A stretch of DNA of 64,000 nt from Allium sativum (GCA_030737875.1 CM060910.1:611891303-611955302), one strand, 5' to 3'. Counted from the stretch's first letter, positions 36,583 through 49,299 are shown. Numbers and translations: made by a program. Notes: generated by a model from the sequence alone, not told the origin.

Positions 36583-36585
36583 TTT

Positions 36586-36601
36586 TGGTGCTTTCACTGA
36601 G
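36586..36601 (+). other. Primer binding site of element G
   Basis: TGGTGCTTTCACTGAG begins 3 bp after the LTR end. It starts with TGG, as tRNA-primed sites do, but differs from the initiator-Met site of the other elements here. The exact tRNA was not assigned. Confidence 0.6.
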
Positions 36602-36718
36602 AATTGATTTCTCGGCATATTGGATTGTTGATCCGTTGTTTGGATATTCAAGTCCGAAGAAAACAGTCCCAAAACTTCACTGTTCATATTTTTGAAGATT
36701 CCAGCGGCATCTGATATC

Positions 36719-39561
36719 ATGGCCGGAAAGAAGTCTAAGGAAGTACGAGCTTCGCAGGCGATTGAAGTCGCGAATGAAGCAGTTGAAGAAAGTGTGCATG
36801 AGCAGGTTGAGGAAGGCTTCGCAGATCGCGGAGACATAGGGGCGATTCGACCCGAACATGGCGTCACGAACCAGTTTGAAGGGGGAGCCACGATCCGAAT
36901 TGAGGGCGGCACGAACCGAGCATCTCAAGGGGTCGTCACTCGATCCCGAGACAACACCGCGAACCCTCCCCCTAATGTTACCACGATCCGACCCCAAGGG
37001 GGCGCTACGAGCCACAGACATAGGTCCACTACGATCCGAAGTGATGACCAGACTACAACTCGACCTGGAAAGGAGGTTATGGCTCACTCTTCCCGTCCTG
37101 GTACCTCTGTTCGACCTGGCTCAAGTTCTCTGCGCATAAGAGAAAATGTTGATGATCAATATGACCCCTCTGCTCTGGTCACTGAAGGAGATCCCTCTCA
37201 CTTCTCTAAAATGTGGGATAGGCCGTTTGATGAATTAGCTGCTCAAAGGCAGCAAAGCTCTGTGCTGCAGCAGAACTTAACTGTTATGGATAGAAGGATC
37301 GATGATCTCGCAAGACAAAGAACACTCGTAGTTCGCCCACTCACCCCAGAGTACTCTTCTTCGTCAGAGGAATCGCCAAGACCACCGCGGCGACCGTATG
37401 AGAGAGCTGAAAACATAGAGCAGCTCTGATTTGGAACCTTGCCATCACGAAAGGAAGAGACACTTGGTTAGGACCCTCAAACTGCAACTTGAATAATCAT
37501 GCCGCAACTCCTAGAGCTCTAGTTGTGGATAATCCTGTAGAGAATAGACCATCTCAGCCCCTTCGCCGTACAAATACTCATGGTAATAGGGGGCAACGAA
37601 GCGCAATCCAAGCTCCGGACTTCGTGGATGTTCCTAGAAGAGAGATCGGAGAATTCCACCGAGCGAGAAACGCTGATCCCGAGCCTCTGATGACCAGTGC
37701 AAATGTTGCAGCTATGGTCCATCAAATCCTGGCGGATAGCCGTGGACAAAGGAATGAAGATCGGGGAATTAACCGCAGTCACACCCCTTTTACTGATGAC
37801 ACTCTAGACGTAACATTCCCGAGGCGCTTCAACATGCCTCAGATGAACCGTTACGCGGGTAGATCTGATCCAATCCAACATCTAATGAGATATTCTTGGT
37901 CAATGACCGATGCCGCAGCCTCTGACACTGTAAAGTGCAAAGCATTCCCTATATTCCTGGAGGATGTAGCGTTATTATGGTTTACTCGCTTACCAGCAAG
38001 ATCAATTTCCAGTTTCAGGGAGTTGAGTGAAAGGTTCGTGGAATAGTTCCGCATTTATGCACAGAGGTCAAAGAGTGTGATTGACCTGTTCCTCGTCAAA
38101 CAACGACCAGGCGAGAGCTTTAGGGTGTATCTGGATCGTTTCAACCTAGCTGCCACCGAAGTCAAGGATCCCCATGAGCCAACTGTTGTGGCATCCCTAA
38201 TTGATGGGGTAGATAAAGATACTGAATTTGGGAGATACCTGGCTGGCAAGCCACCTCATACTAGAGAATTGTTCTACGAGAAAGCAAACGTACGTTTACG
38301 TCAGGAGGAGGTATATGCTAACCGGAAGATGAAAATGACAAATAAGGAGGAAATCCAAAGTAATGTGGCCATCAAGCAAACCGGAGACAGCTCGGGAAAG
38401 GTTGAAGTCAATGTTGGAAACCGAAACCAGGGCGGCGACCACCAGTCAGGAAACAATGGTAACAACAGTAATGGCAATAATCGGAAGAGAAATCGGGGGA
38501 ACGACTCCCAGAGAAGGACCCGTCCCAGGTCTTTCGAAAATTATACGCCAATAAATGATACTTTGGAGAATATATTCGTAGACTCGTACTACGTTCTCCA
38601 ACATAAAAGGCCTCCTCCAAGAGATTCGACGGAGAAAGAACGAGAGACGGGGAAGTTTTGTCTCTTCCATCAGACTCACGGCCACTCTACAAATGAATGC
38701 CGTCATCTGAGAGACGTAGTCGAGAGGCTGCTCCAGGAAGGGAAGTTGGATGAGTACCGGGTGACTCCTAGAGACAGGGGGCAAGCTATTCAGACCCCGA
38801 ACCAAAACCAGAATCAACCTACTGCCAGGCTAACTGTCCAGCAAAAAGGAAAGGATCTCGTTATCAATACCATAATCGGAGGACTTCACCTAGCCGGGCA
38901 TAGTTTCAAGGCGATGGATCAATACGTAAACGCAGCAAAGCAGCATCTTGAGGCAGGAGAGTGTAGCAACCCTGAGGACAATGTCCCGGTAAAACAACAA
39001 AAGATGATGTCAGATGACGTCATTTTCCGTAACCGAGAGAGTATTGGAGTCAACGCTCCGACCGAGGATCCATTTGTAATCACAGTTCCTATTGGCCCGG
39101 CCACTGTCCATAATGTTTTAGTGGATAACGGGAGTTCAGTCAACATTCTGTTCAAAAAGACGTTCGATCAAATGAACCTTGAATTGAAAGATTTAAAGCT
39201 GTGTGAAGGATGGATCTGTGGATTTAACGGAGCTTCGACTGCTCCAATGGGATATGTAGAGCTGCCGGTAACACTTGGGGAAGGAGAACGCCAGAGAGTG
39301 AGAATTCTTCCCTTCGTGGTTTTGGGTATTGAATCGCCTTATAATGCCTTCTTGGGCCGACTGGCTCTAGAAAAGTTTAGAGCTTGTATAGCCCGCTGGT
39401 GCTTGTTATTGAAGTTTCCTACGGAAGCTGGTGTTGGCATAGTCAGAGGAGATCAGGTTGCTGTACGAGCATGTTACATTGCAGAGCTAAAGCTACTCCG
39501 TAAAGGAAGAAATTTAGAAACTAAAGACGCTTCTTCCCTCACAAGGGAGGAGACGTCATAG
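36719..39561 (+). pseudogene. Element G gag and protease, broken
   Basis: The start at 36719 opens a frame to 37429 rich in Arg, Thr and Gly, with a repeated TIRxxGG-like pattern. A frameshift between 37429 and 37489 leads to the conserved gag domain (about 37795-38050: FPRRFNMPQMNRYAGRSDP, then AFPIFLEDVALLWF). A TAG at 38044 interrupts it, and the same frame continues to 39561. Then follow a Tat-type zinc finger, CLFHQTHGHSTNEC (near 38661), and an aspartic protease with DNGSS at 39124-39138, preceded by VITVPIGPATVHNVLV. At least two lesions make the product non-functional. Pol follows in the same frame after a TAG at 39559. Confidence 0.85.
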
Positions 39562-39573
39562 CAATTAAAGAGA

Positions 39574-42500
39574 ATGACTATGGGTGAGTCGCCCAGAGAA
39601 CTGCCCGACGATATAGATCCCAGAGAGGACGAAGAGACTGGGGGAAGAATGGCGGCTCCCAACGAAACGACTGTGGATGTACCGATCGATGATAGTGACC
39701 CAGAGAAGGTCCTGAAGATTGGATCCCAGTTGGATCCAGTTCGAGCTAAAGAACTGATGGATTTCCTGAAAGATAACTTGGATGTATTTGCTTGGACCCA
39801 CGCGGACATGTGTGAGATATCTCCATCAATCATGAGCCACTCATTGAGCGTTAACCCAAAGCATCCCCTGTAAAACAAAAAAGGCGAATGTTGGGCCCAG
39901 AGAGGTCCGCGGCCTTGAAAGAAGAAGTTGAAAAGTTAAGAAGTAACGGATTCATCAGAGACTCAACCTGCCCAGATTGGATTTCAAATCCAGTTTTGGT
40001 AAAGAAGGCCAATGGGAAGTGGCGTACGTGTATTGATTTTTCGGATTTGAATAAAGCCTGCCCAAAAGATAGCTTTCCGTTACCCAGAATTGATCAGTTG
40101 GTAGATTCATTGGCAGGTCATGAGCTTCTCTCTTTCATGGATGCTTATTCAGGATATAACCAGATCCCTATGCATGTTCCAGATCAAGAGCACACTAGCT
40201 TCATTACGGACCTGGGATTATACTGCTACGTGGTAATGCCTTTTGGTTTGAAGAACGCAGGTGCTACATATCAACGGTTAGTGAACAGAATGTTCTATAA
40301 CCATATTGGGAAAACAATGGAGGTATACGTCGACGACATGTTGGTTAAGTCCAAACAATCATCCAATCACACTACAGACTTGGCAGAGATGTTTGGTATT
40401 CTTCGAAAGTATGGGATCCAACGAAATGCTCATTTGGGGTTGCCTCCAAGAAATTCTTGGGATTCATCGTCAGCTCACGCGAGATTGAGATTAATCCAGA
40501 CCAGATCGCAGCAATCAGAGGCATTCGGGAGCCTAGACAAATCAAAGATGTGCAAAGCCTTGCAGGGAAAGTAGCAGCATTAAGCAGATTCATCTCTAGA
40601 GCGACAGACAAATGCATTCCATTCTTTGAATTGATAAAGCGAGGAAAACGCAATTTTAATTGGACTCCTGATTGCATTGAAGCATTTCAGAACCTGCTGA
40701 ATCATCTGGAGAGACCCTCGATACTGTCTAAGCCAGTGGATCACGAGGATTTATTCGTGTACTTAGCAGTGTCGTCCCACGCGATCAGCTCAGCGTTAGT
40801 GAGAGAAGAAGACAAGGTTCAAAGGCCAGTGTACTACATGAGTAAAAAATTGGCGGCAGCTGAGCGCAATTACCCGAGGATAGAAAAGCTAGCGTACAGT
40901 TTATTGATTGCATCTAGGAAGCTTCGACATTATTTCCAAGCTCATCCTATCACCGTGTACACTGATCATCTGCTCAAGCAAGTTCTACAGAGACCAGAAG
41001 CTTCTGGAAGGCTGCTCAAATGGAACATTGAACTGAGTCAATTTGATTTGAATTTTCAGCCCCGACGATCGATACAGGGGCAAGTGCTGGCAAATTTCAT
41101 AGCAGAATTTACTGTCTTGGAGGATGACATGGTAAACGAAGAGGCTGACCCACCAAAATTACTTCTCGATCCCAGTGCATGGAAATTGTATATTGATGGT
41201 GCTAGGAATGATAAACGATCCGATGCCGGAGTGGTGCTGGAAACTCCTGAGAAATGACTGATATCCTATGCTATCTGGTTGGAATTTCACGCCACTAACA
41301 ACGACTCCGAATATGAAGCCCTGGTAGCCGGGCTGTGGATCACAAAGGAATTAGAGATCGTGAAGCTAGACATATTTTGTGATTCCAAGTTGGTTGTAAG
41401 TCAGGTCACTGGAAAGTTCCGAGCTAAAAGCCCAAGATTGATTTAGTATTTGGAGAAAGTGAAGGAGTTGTTGGCTGGCTTTGATCACTACAGTATATCC
41501 CATATTCCGCGGTCAGAGAACCAACAGGCGGAAAAGCTAGCGAAGATGGCTAGCTCCGACGATCCTGAAGATGCCGGGCTAGCCCCAGTTGAAGTACTTC
41601 AGTTCCCTAGCATAGGTCAGATGGAAATTGATCTGATACTAGAGACTGACCCAGAAAGGGAGTCATGGATGACCCCTCTAAAGAATTTCTTGACGAATGA
41701 AACGCTTCCCACCAAGAAGAGCGAGAGGCGTAAAATAATCCGTAAAGCTTCCTGGTACGTTCTGCAAGGCGGAGTCCTGTACAGACAGGGATTTTTGATG
41801 CCTCTTCTCCGGTGTATAGCCCATGACGACATCAGGCATGTACTGCAGGAAGTACATGAGGGTGAATGTGGTGACCATACTGGAGGACAAACATTGGCAA
41901 AAAAGGTGTTGCGGTATGGTTACTTCTGGCCTACCATAAACAAAGATGCGGCAAAATACGCACGACGTTGTGATGCATGCCAAAGATTTTCAAAAATTCC
42001 CAGGGCACCTCCTGGCCAGTTAAAGACAATGGTGAGTCCATGGCCTTTCGCTATGTGGGGAATTGATATCATCGGAAGCCTCCCTAGAGAAAAGGGCAGA
42101 GCAAAGTTCGTTATTGTAGCTTTTGACTACTTCACCAAATGGGTCGAGGCTAAGCCGCTAACTACAATCACAACCAAGCGAGTGATTAATTTTGTTGTTA
42201 GAAACATTATTTGCCGATTTGGGATCCCGAAGATCGTCATAACTGACAATGGAACCCAGTTTGATAGCAACGAGTTTAGGGATTTCTGCCAGAAGTACCA
42301 CATTGAGAAACGGTACACCTCTGTGGCACATCCGCAGTCGAACGGACAGGTCGAAGCAGCAAATAAAGTGATTAAGTCCATTATCAAATGAAGATTGAAG
42401 CGGGCCAAAGCCATGTGGGTCGATGAATTACCCTTGGCATTATGGGCCTACAGGACAACGTATAAATCGGCGACAGGCCATACTCCCTTCTCTCTTGCTT

Positions 42501-42886
42501 TTGGAGCAGAGGCAGTCATCCCGGTTGAGCTAAAAGTACCATCTCACCGAGTCACTTACTACGATTCGATGACTAATAACGAATTGCTCCTTGAATCCCT
42601 AGATACAATAGAGGAGAAAAGGGATGAAGCAGACCTGCGTGCCTTGAGACACAAGTAATAGGTCGCTAGATACTACAACAAAAGAGTTCGAGCCCGAACC
42701 TTTGAACCCGGAGACTTGGTTCTGAAGCGTGTCTTTCCAACCCCAACTCATATGGGTGCGAAGTGGGAAGGACCATACTCCGTTCTATGAAGGCTTGATA
42801 ATGTAACCTTCAAGCTAGCAACCGTAGATGGAGAAGAAATCCCCAGAGTGTGGAATGCCCAACATTTGCGGCCTTATCTGACGTAA
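39574..42886 (+). pseudogene. Element G pol: RT, dual RNase H, integrase, broken
   Basis: The order is a linker (39574-39873), RT in another frame (39888 to about 40440; DFSDLNKACPKDSFPLPRID near 40035, YVDD at 40326-40337), then a shift into a third frame for the RT thumb and the usual RNase H (40457 to about 41110). Next comes a second, archaeal-type RNase H (about 41160-41560; LYIDGARNDKRSDAGVVLE, TNNDSEYEALVAG, IPRSENQQAEKLAKMAS). Integrase follows, with an HHCC finger (about 41850-41980), GIDIIG, ITDNGTQF and a Glu in SNGQVEAANK, ending with HLRPYLT before TAA at 42884. Stops lie at 41255, about 41444, 42389, 42656, 42659 and 42788, with frameshifts near 39871 and 40440. The two RNase H domains place it in the Tat lineage. 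Confidence 0.88.
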
Positions 42887-44065
42887 AGTCATTAGATTTA
42901 TCCTTTTGTTTCATAGGACCGTGTAAAAGGCATGACTTGCCTAGAATAGTCCAATGTCTTGAGCAAAGGATTATAAAGTGGACGTAGGTCACGATTTGAC
43001 CGAACCACTATAAAAATATTGTGTGTCGTTTACCTTTATTTGCACTATTATTTATCTGCTCTTCTATCTTTGTAAAGTTTGTTGTAAAATCATATAGCGA
43101 TCACAAAAACATATAATTCTAGGTGCCTTCCATCAGAATGGAGAGTAATCCGCAGCCAGAACGATGAAGGTGCAGTAAAGTGAATCACACCATTGATTGC
43201 GCTCTAACTCTCCAGAGCCGAGAGAAAACGCAAAGGATGCGAAAATAACGTCCACATGGCAAGGCGATGCACCATGATAAGAACCGCCTTGACCGAACTC
43301 TAACCTTGGCGACCGCCAGGAGAGTATAAAAGCGTCTGTGATTAAGCGCTGAGAAAGAGCTCTTACCCCACTGAAGGATCGGGGGGCGACTGAACAGCTG
43401 AGCTCGAACTCTAACCTTGGCGACCGCCAGGAGAGTATAAAAGCATCTGTGATTAAGCGCTGAGAAAGAGCTCTTACCCCGCTAAAGGATCGGGGGGCGA
43501 CTGAACAGCTGAGCTCGAACTCTAACCATGGCGACCGCCAGGAGAGTATAAAAGCGTCTATGATTAAGCGCTGAGAAGGATGCTGGCGACTCAGTGCCCC
43601 CAGAATTTCTGCCCCGCTGAAGGATCGGAGAGCAGATCATGATACGAGTTCGAACTTTAACCTGCTGACGGATCGGGAAAGTATAGAGGTACCGGAGATT
43701 TGGCGCCTCAAGGACTATAATCCTACTAAAAATTCCAAGTCCTCCGTATTTAGAGATAGGGGGAAACGTGCATAGAAATTTTTAAATTTTTTCTGCCGCT
43801 TGAAGGATTTGTAATATAATTTCAACTTGATTATAGTCAAATGACTTGCGATTAAGTGCGAAGAGCTTATTGAATGCAGGTACACGATGACGCAAAAGAA
43901 ATAAACTTTCATCCATAAACTGCAAGCTTACAAGATAAAGAGGAACCTAAAAAAAAGTGAGGGCCATTCTCACAATTACATTTCATGGCCAGTGGAAAGC
44001 CTAAAAATCCTAAGGACAAAATATGAACTGATATCTGCATCCTACTTATGCTGGGGGGGAGGGGG
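42887..44065 (+). other. Element G 3' untranslated region with tandem repeat
   Basis: No gene is seen here on the plus strand. The stretch holds the 111-bp tandem repeat (43295-43590), then AT-rich DNA to the end of the antisense gene. Around 42966-43010 it repeats a piece of the G LTR ('aaagtggacgtaggt...gaaccactataaa', compare 36450-36490), which may be a rearranged LTR fragment. Confidence 0.6.
43295..43590 (+). repeat. 111-bp tandem repeat, about 2.7 copies
   Basis: Units begin at 43295, 43406 and 43517, each with GAACTCTAACC(T/A)TGGCGACC. Copies are about 97 percent alike by eye. Each carries GAGAGTATAAAAGC and GATTAAGCGCTGAGAA. Tat elements are known for tandem repeats in this 3' region, some of which seed genomic satellites. 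Confidence 0.88.
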
Positions 44066-47000
44066 CTATGTGAGCTTCTTTCTCTTCTTCTGCTTCCCCG
44101 ACTCCTCCTTATCAACATCCGAACGATCACCTTTTTTCCTCTTCCTCTTATCAACAAGAGGCTCTGGCGAAGAACTAGAGGATTGAGAGGCTAGTTGTGA
44201 AGTTATTGATCGGGAGGAAAATCTTACGACCAACCCAGTTTTGGGATCGATCTCGGAAATAGGGGGCACATATACTGGATCTTGTTCCCCTTTCATAAGG
44301 AGCAACTGCCTCTCCTCTTCAGCCTATTGTTCAGCCAAGGTTTCCTCATCATCTCCTCTGCTTTCTTTGGTGATGGTGACTTCCTCTTCGTCGCCATCGT
44401 GGAGCTCGTCCATATCTCTCAAAGCCTCGATGGGCTCAGCATCTAGGGGGACATCAGCACCAACACTTGGCGGGATGTCAACCTTCTCTGCCTCTGTCTT
44501 CTTCTCATCATCCTTGTCAACTGGCTCGCCACCTATATCATGAGAAACAAATGATATTTTGGGAGAGAATGCAGTTTGCTCAGTTTTGCCCGACAAGACG
44601 ACGACAAGTGACAATTGCTTTGACAAATTGCGGAGAAAATATAGAGATACCTTCCGCCGATCCTCCATCCAAACTAGCAGCAGAACCTCTGACAGTTGGA
44701 GGAGTTGGACCCAGAGGAATCAATGGATCGTCGGGATTGTATTCCTCAATTTCGGAGGCCTTGGGCTCTGCGGCTGAGCTCGAGCCTTCTTCAATTTTAT
44801 CTTTGCCCTTGGCATGAGTTTTCTCTTTATCAATCTCTTCTTGGAGTAGGCGTCTGCCTTTCTCTAAATCCTCAGGTTCGTTATCCCTAAGAATGGTCCG
44901 CATCAACTCATTCTCATCAATCTCATCGACTCCTAATCGTTGTTTCTCGCTCTGGACGATTGCATCCCATATGTTGGCTAAAGTGACATGGTAGTCCGGG
45001 ATCCAGGAGATGTTACGGGTCTTGATGACCTGGCCAAGTAAGTCAAACAGCATTTCTTCAAATCCTTCAATATCTTTCTCTCTCGAGGAGCTTTTCATTA
45101 GAAACAGTAGCCATTTCAATGGCACTTTCCACATTATTTTCAGCAAGAATCGCGCACTTCTCTGCATGCGCGAGTTGATCATTCAGAATCGCCCTCTCTT
45201 TTTCGGCCAGAGCTAAACTATCTTTCAAGCTTGCCTTTTCTTTCTCCCAAGCAGCTTTTTTAGCTTCGAAATGATCCTGTGCTGTTTTCAGTTCGGTGTT
45301 TACCATCCTGAGATCTTCCACCTCCTTCTTCAATGACGCACGCTCTTTGCTATTAGAATCGAGCTCATTATGAAAACGTTGCCTGGCCTCCTCCAGCTCT
45401 ATCTTGTAATTTTTAGCATCTCGTTGAGCCAAGGCAAGTAAAGATTGTGCATCTTCCAAGTCCTTTTCCATTTTTACCCTAGCCCTTTCATTGTTATCTA
45501 TCTTCACTTTGGACCTGTGCGCTTCCATCTCTAGCGTTCGGATGACGTCTGAAAGATTGACAGCATGTTTCTTCATCGCCTCATATGGCTTGGCTATATG
45601 GCGAACGTGTCCGATGAGTTCAGTATCCCAATTCCTAGGGACTGGTTCCAGAGTTGGAACGAACATCATCCTTTCGAAGAAGATATCGGGGAATTGTTCT
45701 CGTAATTTTTCCAGCTTAGCCTGAGTCTCAGGACCATGGATATACTCTCGTGCCCCGGGGGCACTCAAACTTTGTTGGCTGGAAGGGACAATGTCAGTTT
45801 TCTCCTTCTTAGAATCCTTGTTTTTATCCTTAGGCTCATGGTGCTTTTTGGATGATCTGGTGTGAGATGGTGCGCTCTTCGGAGGAGTTAAGTCTTTGGG
45901 AAGTTGTTTTCCCCGGTAGGTGGCACTAAATGACTGGGAGGCTTTCCAGAGGTTTGTTTTGACGAAGATCTGGACCGTGAAGGAGTAGGCTTGTGAGAAT
46001 CCCGAGACCAATGGCTGTCTCCCCCTTGGCTGCTGCTACGAGCACGCTCAGGATGTGGATGAGGACTAGGTGTGCCTTCACGAAGAGAGCGATAAGAATA
46101 AGATCGTTTGCGAGACATCTTTCCTGCAAAAGAAACAAGTACATATTAAAACCTTGAATAATGTTGGTATAAAAGTGTGGGGTCAGACAGTGCATGTGAT
46201 TTGTGCATCCCATATAATTCCCCCTAACAGACCAGGGCCCGAAGTTAGGCTCATCTGGGTAGTCTCTCGTTCTTCAACTGGAACAGTTGTTTCCTCAGAA
46301 ATAAGGAAAAATGGCTCCCCTTCGAAGTCTTCCTGTGTATATACATCGTCGGGTATAGGAATCTTGCTCAATTCTTTAAATAACTGCTCCTCTGTTAAAT
46401 CATCGGGAGCAGTAGGTTCAACCGGTAGAGAGGCCCTTGAGGGGAAACCCCCCGAAGAGGTTGGGATTTCCTTACACTCGTCAGCACGGGCCTCATCTCC
46501 TCTGTATGCATTTAAGTTTTCATCGTCCTGGTTAATTATCGGCGAAGGACTCTTATGAAGTTTAGTTGTCTCTGCTGCCTGTGACGTTCCTTCTCCCTCG
46601 GTCGGGGGCACCTATTTGTAAGGTTTGCCACCCGCGCCAAGTCCAAACCTTATATCCAGAAGGCGGTGCTTGTGAAGATTCTCATCAGTAATACATTTCT
46701 TGATCTTTAGGAAATCGGATTTGCTTTTCAGAAGAAGGGATAGTCGATTACTGTACACCGAGCCTTCCGTCTTTGGAAAGGAGTGATCTGCATAGAGAAA
46801 AGAAGCATGTTAGCGCTTCGATTTCTTAAACAAGTTATTCATTCAAAGGTTTAAAATTTACTTGATTTAAGCCATCTTTTTGCACACCCAGCCTGTCTCT
46901 TTATATAGAACCAGTCGGCCTTGGGATCCCCTATGTTGATGTAACCGTCAGATAAGACCTTCCTATTTGCTACCGATTCGAAGAAAGAAAAATTTGGGGT

Positions 47001-47582
47001 TGTCGTAGAGCGATGCTTGAAAAGGTAATAGAATTTCAAATCTTTAAATGTGAGCTCAGTTTGCAGGATTTCCGCATATGCGATGTATAGAGTGTATAGG
47101 GCTGCGTAGGCATTGGGATGAAGCTGCATCAGAGCAATACCCAATCGTTTTAAGGTTTCAATGACGATTGGAGGAAATGGAGGAATAGCACCTACCCAGC
47201 ACATGAGTCGGCTAACTGTCATATACCCCTCCGAAGCCAGATGAGGTCTATCTTCACTACCAGGTGTCCTCACATCATCCCAGGGGATCCCGTGTTTCAA
47301 GCAAATTCTCTTAAGCTTTATGTCATCAAGTTTGGAAGCTAAGGAGTCAGTGAATTTCTCTATTTCTAGTGCACCAGGAATCTCGTCGGGAGCTCGGTCG
47401 TCTACTTCAGACTCCTCATCAAGCGAGGTACTCTCAGATGGATCGGATTCCGTTTCTGCCTCATATTCGGATCCAGAATCCTCACCCTCTGGATTAATTA
47501 GAAGAACCTCGGGGTTGTGGTGCTCAGACGTCTCAGGATCCATCTCTGTATCAGATCTTGAAAGGGAACGGTTATCCGACAT
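44066..47582 (-). pseudogene. Antisense spliced gene of element G (gypsy-type antisense ORF with coiled coil)
   Basis: Read on the minus strand, an ATG at 47582 opens an acidic N-terminus. Next comes a domain (about 47300-46900: GYMTVSRLMCWVGAIPPF, then RLGIALMQLHPNAYAALYTL) that resembles the plant 'putative gypsy type transposon' domain (Pfam PF04195, from memory). A GT-AG intron (about 46861-46783; acceptor TGCAG near 46784) joins a second exon in frame, broken by one TAG near 46613. Later parts include an Arg/Ser-rich segment (46118-45888), a long Lys/Glu-rich coiled coil (about 45800-45067), an acidic tail, a second likely intron (donor GAAG/GTATCT near 44655, acceptor ATATAG near 44534) and a Lys-rich C-terminus ending at 44066. 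Frameshifts near 45920 and 45070 and a TAG at 44324 break it. Antisense genes in this position are known in Grande/Retand-type Tat elements; their role is not established. Confidence 0.7.
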
Positions 47583-48500
47583 TACTGTTTAGGCGAGTAA
47601 ACATGAGAAATAAGAATATAATTACCCTTCCCCCCGTGTGTAAGTGCAAGTGTGTGCCTGTGCATACATGGAAGAAAAGCATAGAAGTTAACAAGATCAT
47701 CGAGATATTAGTCATTGCTTGTTGTTAAGTTATGTTGTTGGTCAGTCCAGAAAGTTCGTCTCAAAGGCTCTAACCTAACTGTCCATTGGTATGTTAGAAT
47801 TAAGTTGCATTGTTTATTTAACAAGTAAATTGGATTGCACATCTCATCGGATCACACATCTCCTCGGATCGCACATCTCCTTGGGTCGCATGTCTCCTCG
47901 GATCACGAGATAAGGTCCGGATCAGATCGCGGAGCATCATCGGATCGTGAAGCAAATACAGTCTTGTAGCAGAAACACCAACTAACAAAAGAGTTAGTTC
48001 GTGGAAACCAGTACGGATCGCAAAGACCCATGGCGATCCGCCTCGATCACCCCGATCCGATCTGACATCCAAGTTTGGAAGAATCCGCTTATCCTCCTCG
48101 ACCCGATCCGCCCTTGCTACCGCGACCCGATCCGTATCCAAACCATGCACACAACCCGATCTGCTCAGCCCTTTTTCTCCTCCTTTCCTTCTTCTTCCTC
48201 TCCTCTTCTTCTTCTCCATCGCCGAGCTCGAGCGATTAACACCCATGGCGCCTCATCAGCCTCCAAAGCTTCGAACGCCACAAAACTCTATCGTTTTTCT
48301 TCTAAATTCAAGACAAACAAGGGTGAAATTACATGAAGACTTTCTTTTTTATGATTACCTTTCTGAAAATAATGAAAACAAATGGATAATCGGAGGATTA
48401 AAAAGCTAGGGTTTCTGTTTAAAAGAACCAGCGGCGAAAGAAGAAAAAGGGAAAAGGGAGAGATGGGTTCGGGTTTAAATAGACAAAACTGCAACCGTTA
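47583..48500 (-). promoter_or_regulatory. Candidate promoter, 5' UTR and leader intron of the antisense gene
   Basis: On the minus strand, TCTATTTAAACCC (about 48483-48471) is TATA-like and is followed by a C/T-rich leader with AAACCCTAG. A donor AAAG/GTAATC lies near 48358. A likely acceptor CTAAACAG ends four bases before the ATG at 47582. This would place a 770-bp intron in the 5' UTR. Four 17-19 bp repeats of the CTCCTCGGATCRCACAT type lie inside it at 47840-47910. RNA evidence is needed. Confidence 0.45.
47840..47910 (-). repeat. Short direct repeats with CTCCTCGGATC
   Basis: Four imperfect units of about 18 bp (CACATCTCCTCGGATC and variants), part of a GATC-rich stretch that runs to about 48160. 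Confidence 0.7.
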
Positions 48501-48955
48501 GTCTTCCGTTTTTTGTTTTACTCGAGCCGTGGAAGTAGATGGGCCATGGATCAAAGCCCATCGCATTTCGAAGAGAAGCCCATCACGCTTCGTGAAGAGG
48601 CCTGAATGCTTACCTAAGGTCGAGACGAGCGGCTTACCCCGCGGACCGTGATGTGCCTGCGCGAGCCGAACCGATAAATGACAGACAGGAGTGGAAACTC
48701 GGAAAATATACACGAAAATTCATAAGTTTACCTGGCAATCTGACAGCAAAGTTTCCGGAATCACCAGAGATAAGAATTACCCAATAAAACAAAGAAGAAA
48801 TTGAATGATTAACTGGATATTTATACTGATCAAAAGACACAACCTTTCGGTAACAGTACGACGATATGAACAGATACAACCTTTTGTTTGCATCGCTTCA
48901 GGAAAAGGCAGTTCGGAAATTTCGAAGCATGTTCCATCCCCGATAAAACATACTT

Positions 48956-48968
48956 CGAGGGGGCAAAA
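48956..48968 (+). other. Polypurine tract of element G
   Basis: CGAGGGGGCAAAA directly before the 3' LTR start TGTTGGCTAGC at 48969. It is different from the chromovirus-type tract of A, D, E and F. Confidence 0.8.
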
Positions 48969-49299
48969 TGTTGGCTAGCTTTTAGGACCAAGCCACCAAG
49001 ATTGATATATGCAGTCTATACAGTCTCCAACTCAGAAGTCATCCAATCCTGACCACGCGGATCACGGATCGCCCCCCATCAGTGCGAGACGCGCCGAGTC
49101 ACCACGATCTGGTTCGCTCTTGCCATCACGATCCATTGTCCAACCATTGCGATCCGATCTGCTGTAGCCACCACGTGAAGACCTTGACTAAGTCATCCGC
49201 GATCCGATCCGAGATGGAAGACACGATGATGGCCACGGACTTGGTCATCCACGATCCGATGTTTAAGGAGATCGCAAAACCTAACCACAATGGCTAATT
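48969..49299 (+). repeat. Element G 3' LTR, left part
   Basis: Begins TGTTGGCTAGC and ends at TAATT, the target duplication of element F. It includes several GATCCGA motifs (49150-49260). It continues at 59492. Confidence 0.9.
49295..49299. repeat. Target-site duplication TAATT of element F (second copy 59487-59491)
   Basis: TAATT occurs directly before the F LTR start at 49300 and directly after its end at 59486. The G 5' LTR has the corresponding uninterrupted bases GCTAATTTGACTAATTC from 36167. Confidence 0.92.

Noticed and set aside
43295..43590. Possible CRISPR-like repeat array
   Set aside because: Units are 111 bp, adjacent and nearly identical with no variable spacers: a tandem repeat in a plant retroelement.
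44241..44890. Plus-strand Ser-rich frames opposite the antisense gene of G
   Set aside because: Shadow frames of the acidic, Ser-rich minus-strand product, which has splice sites and domain similarity.
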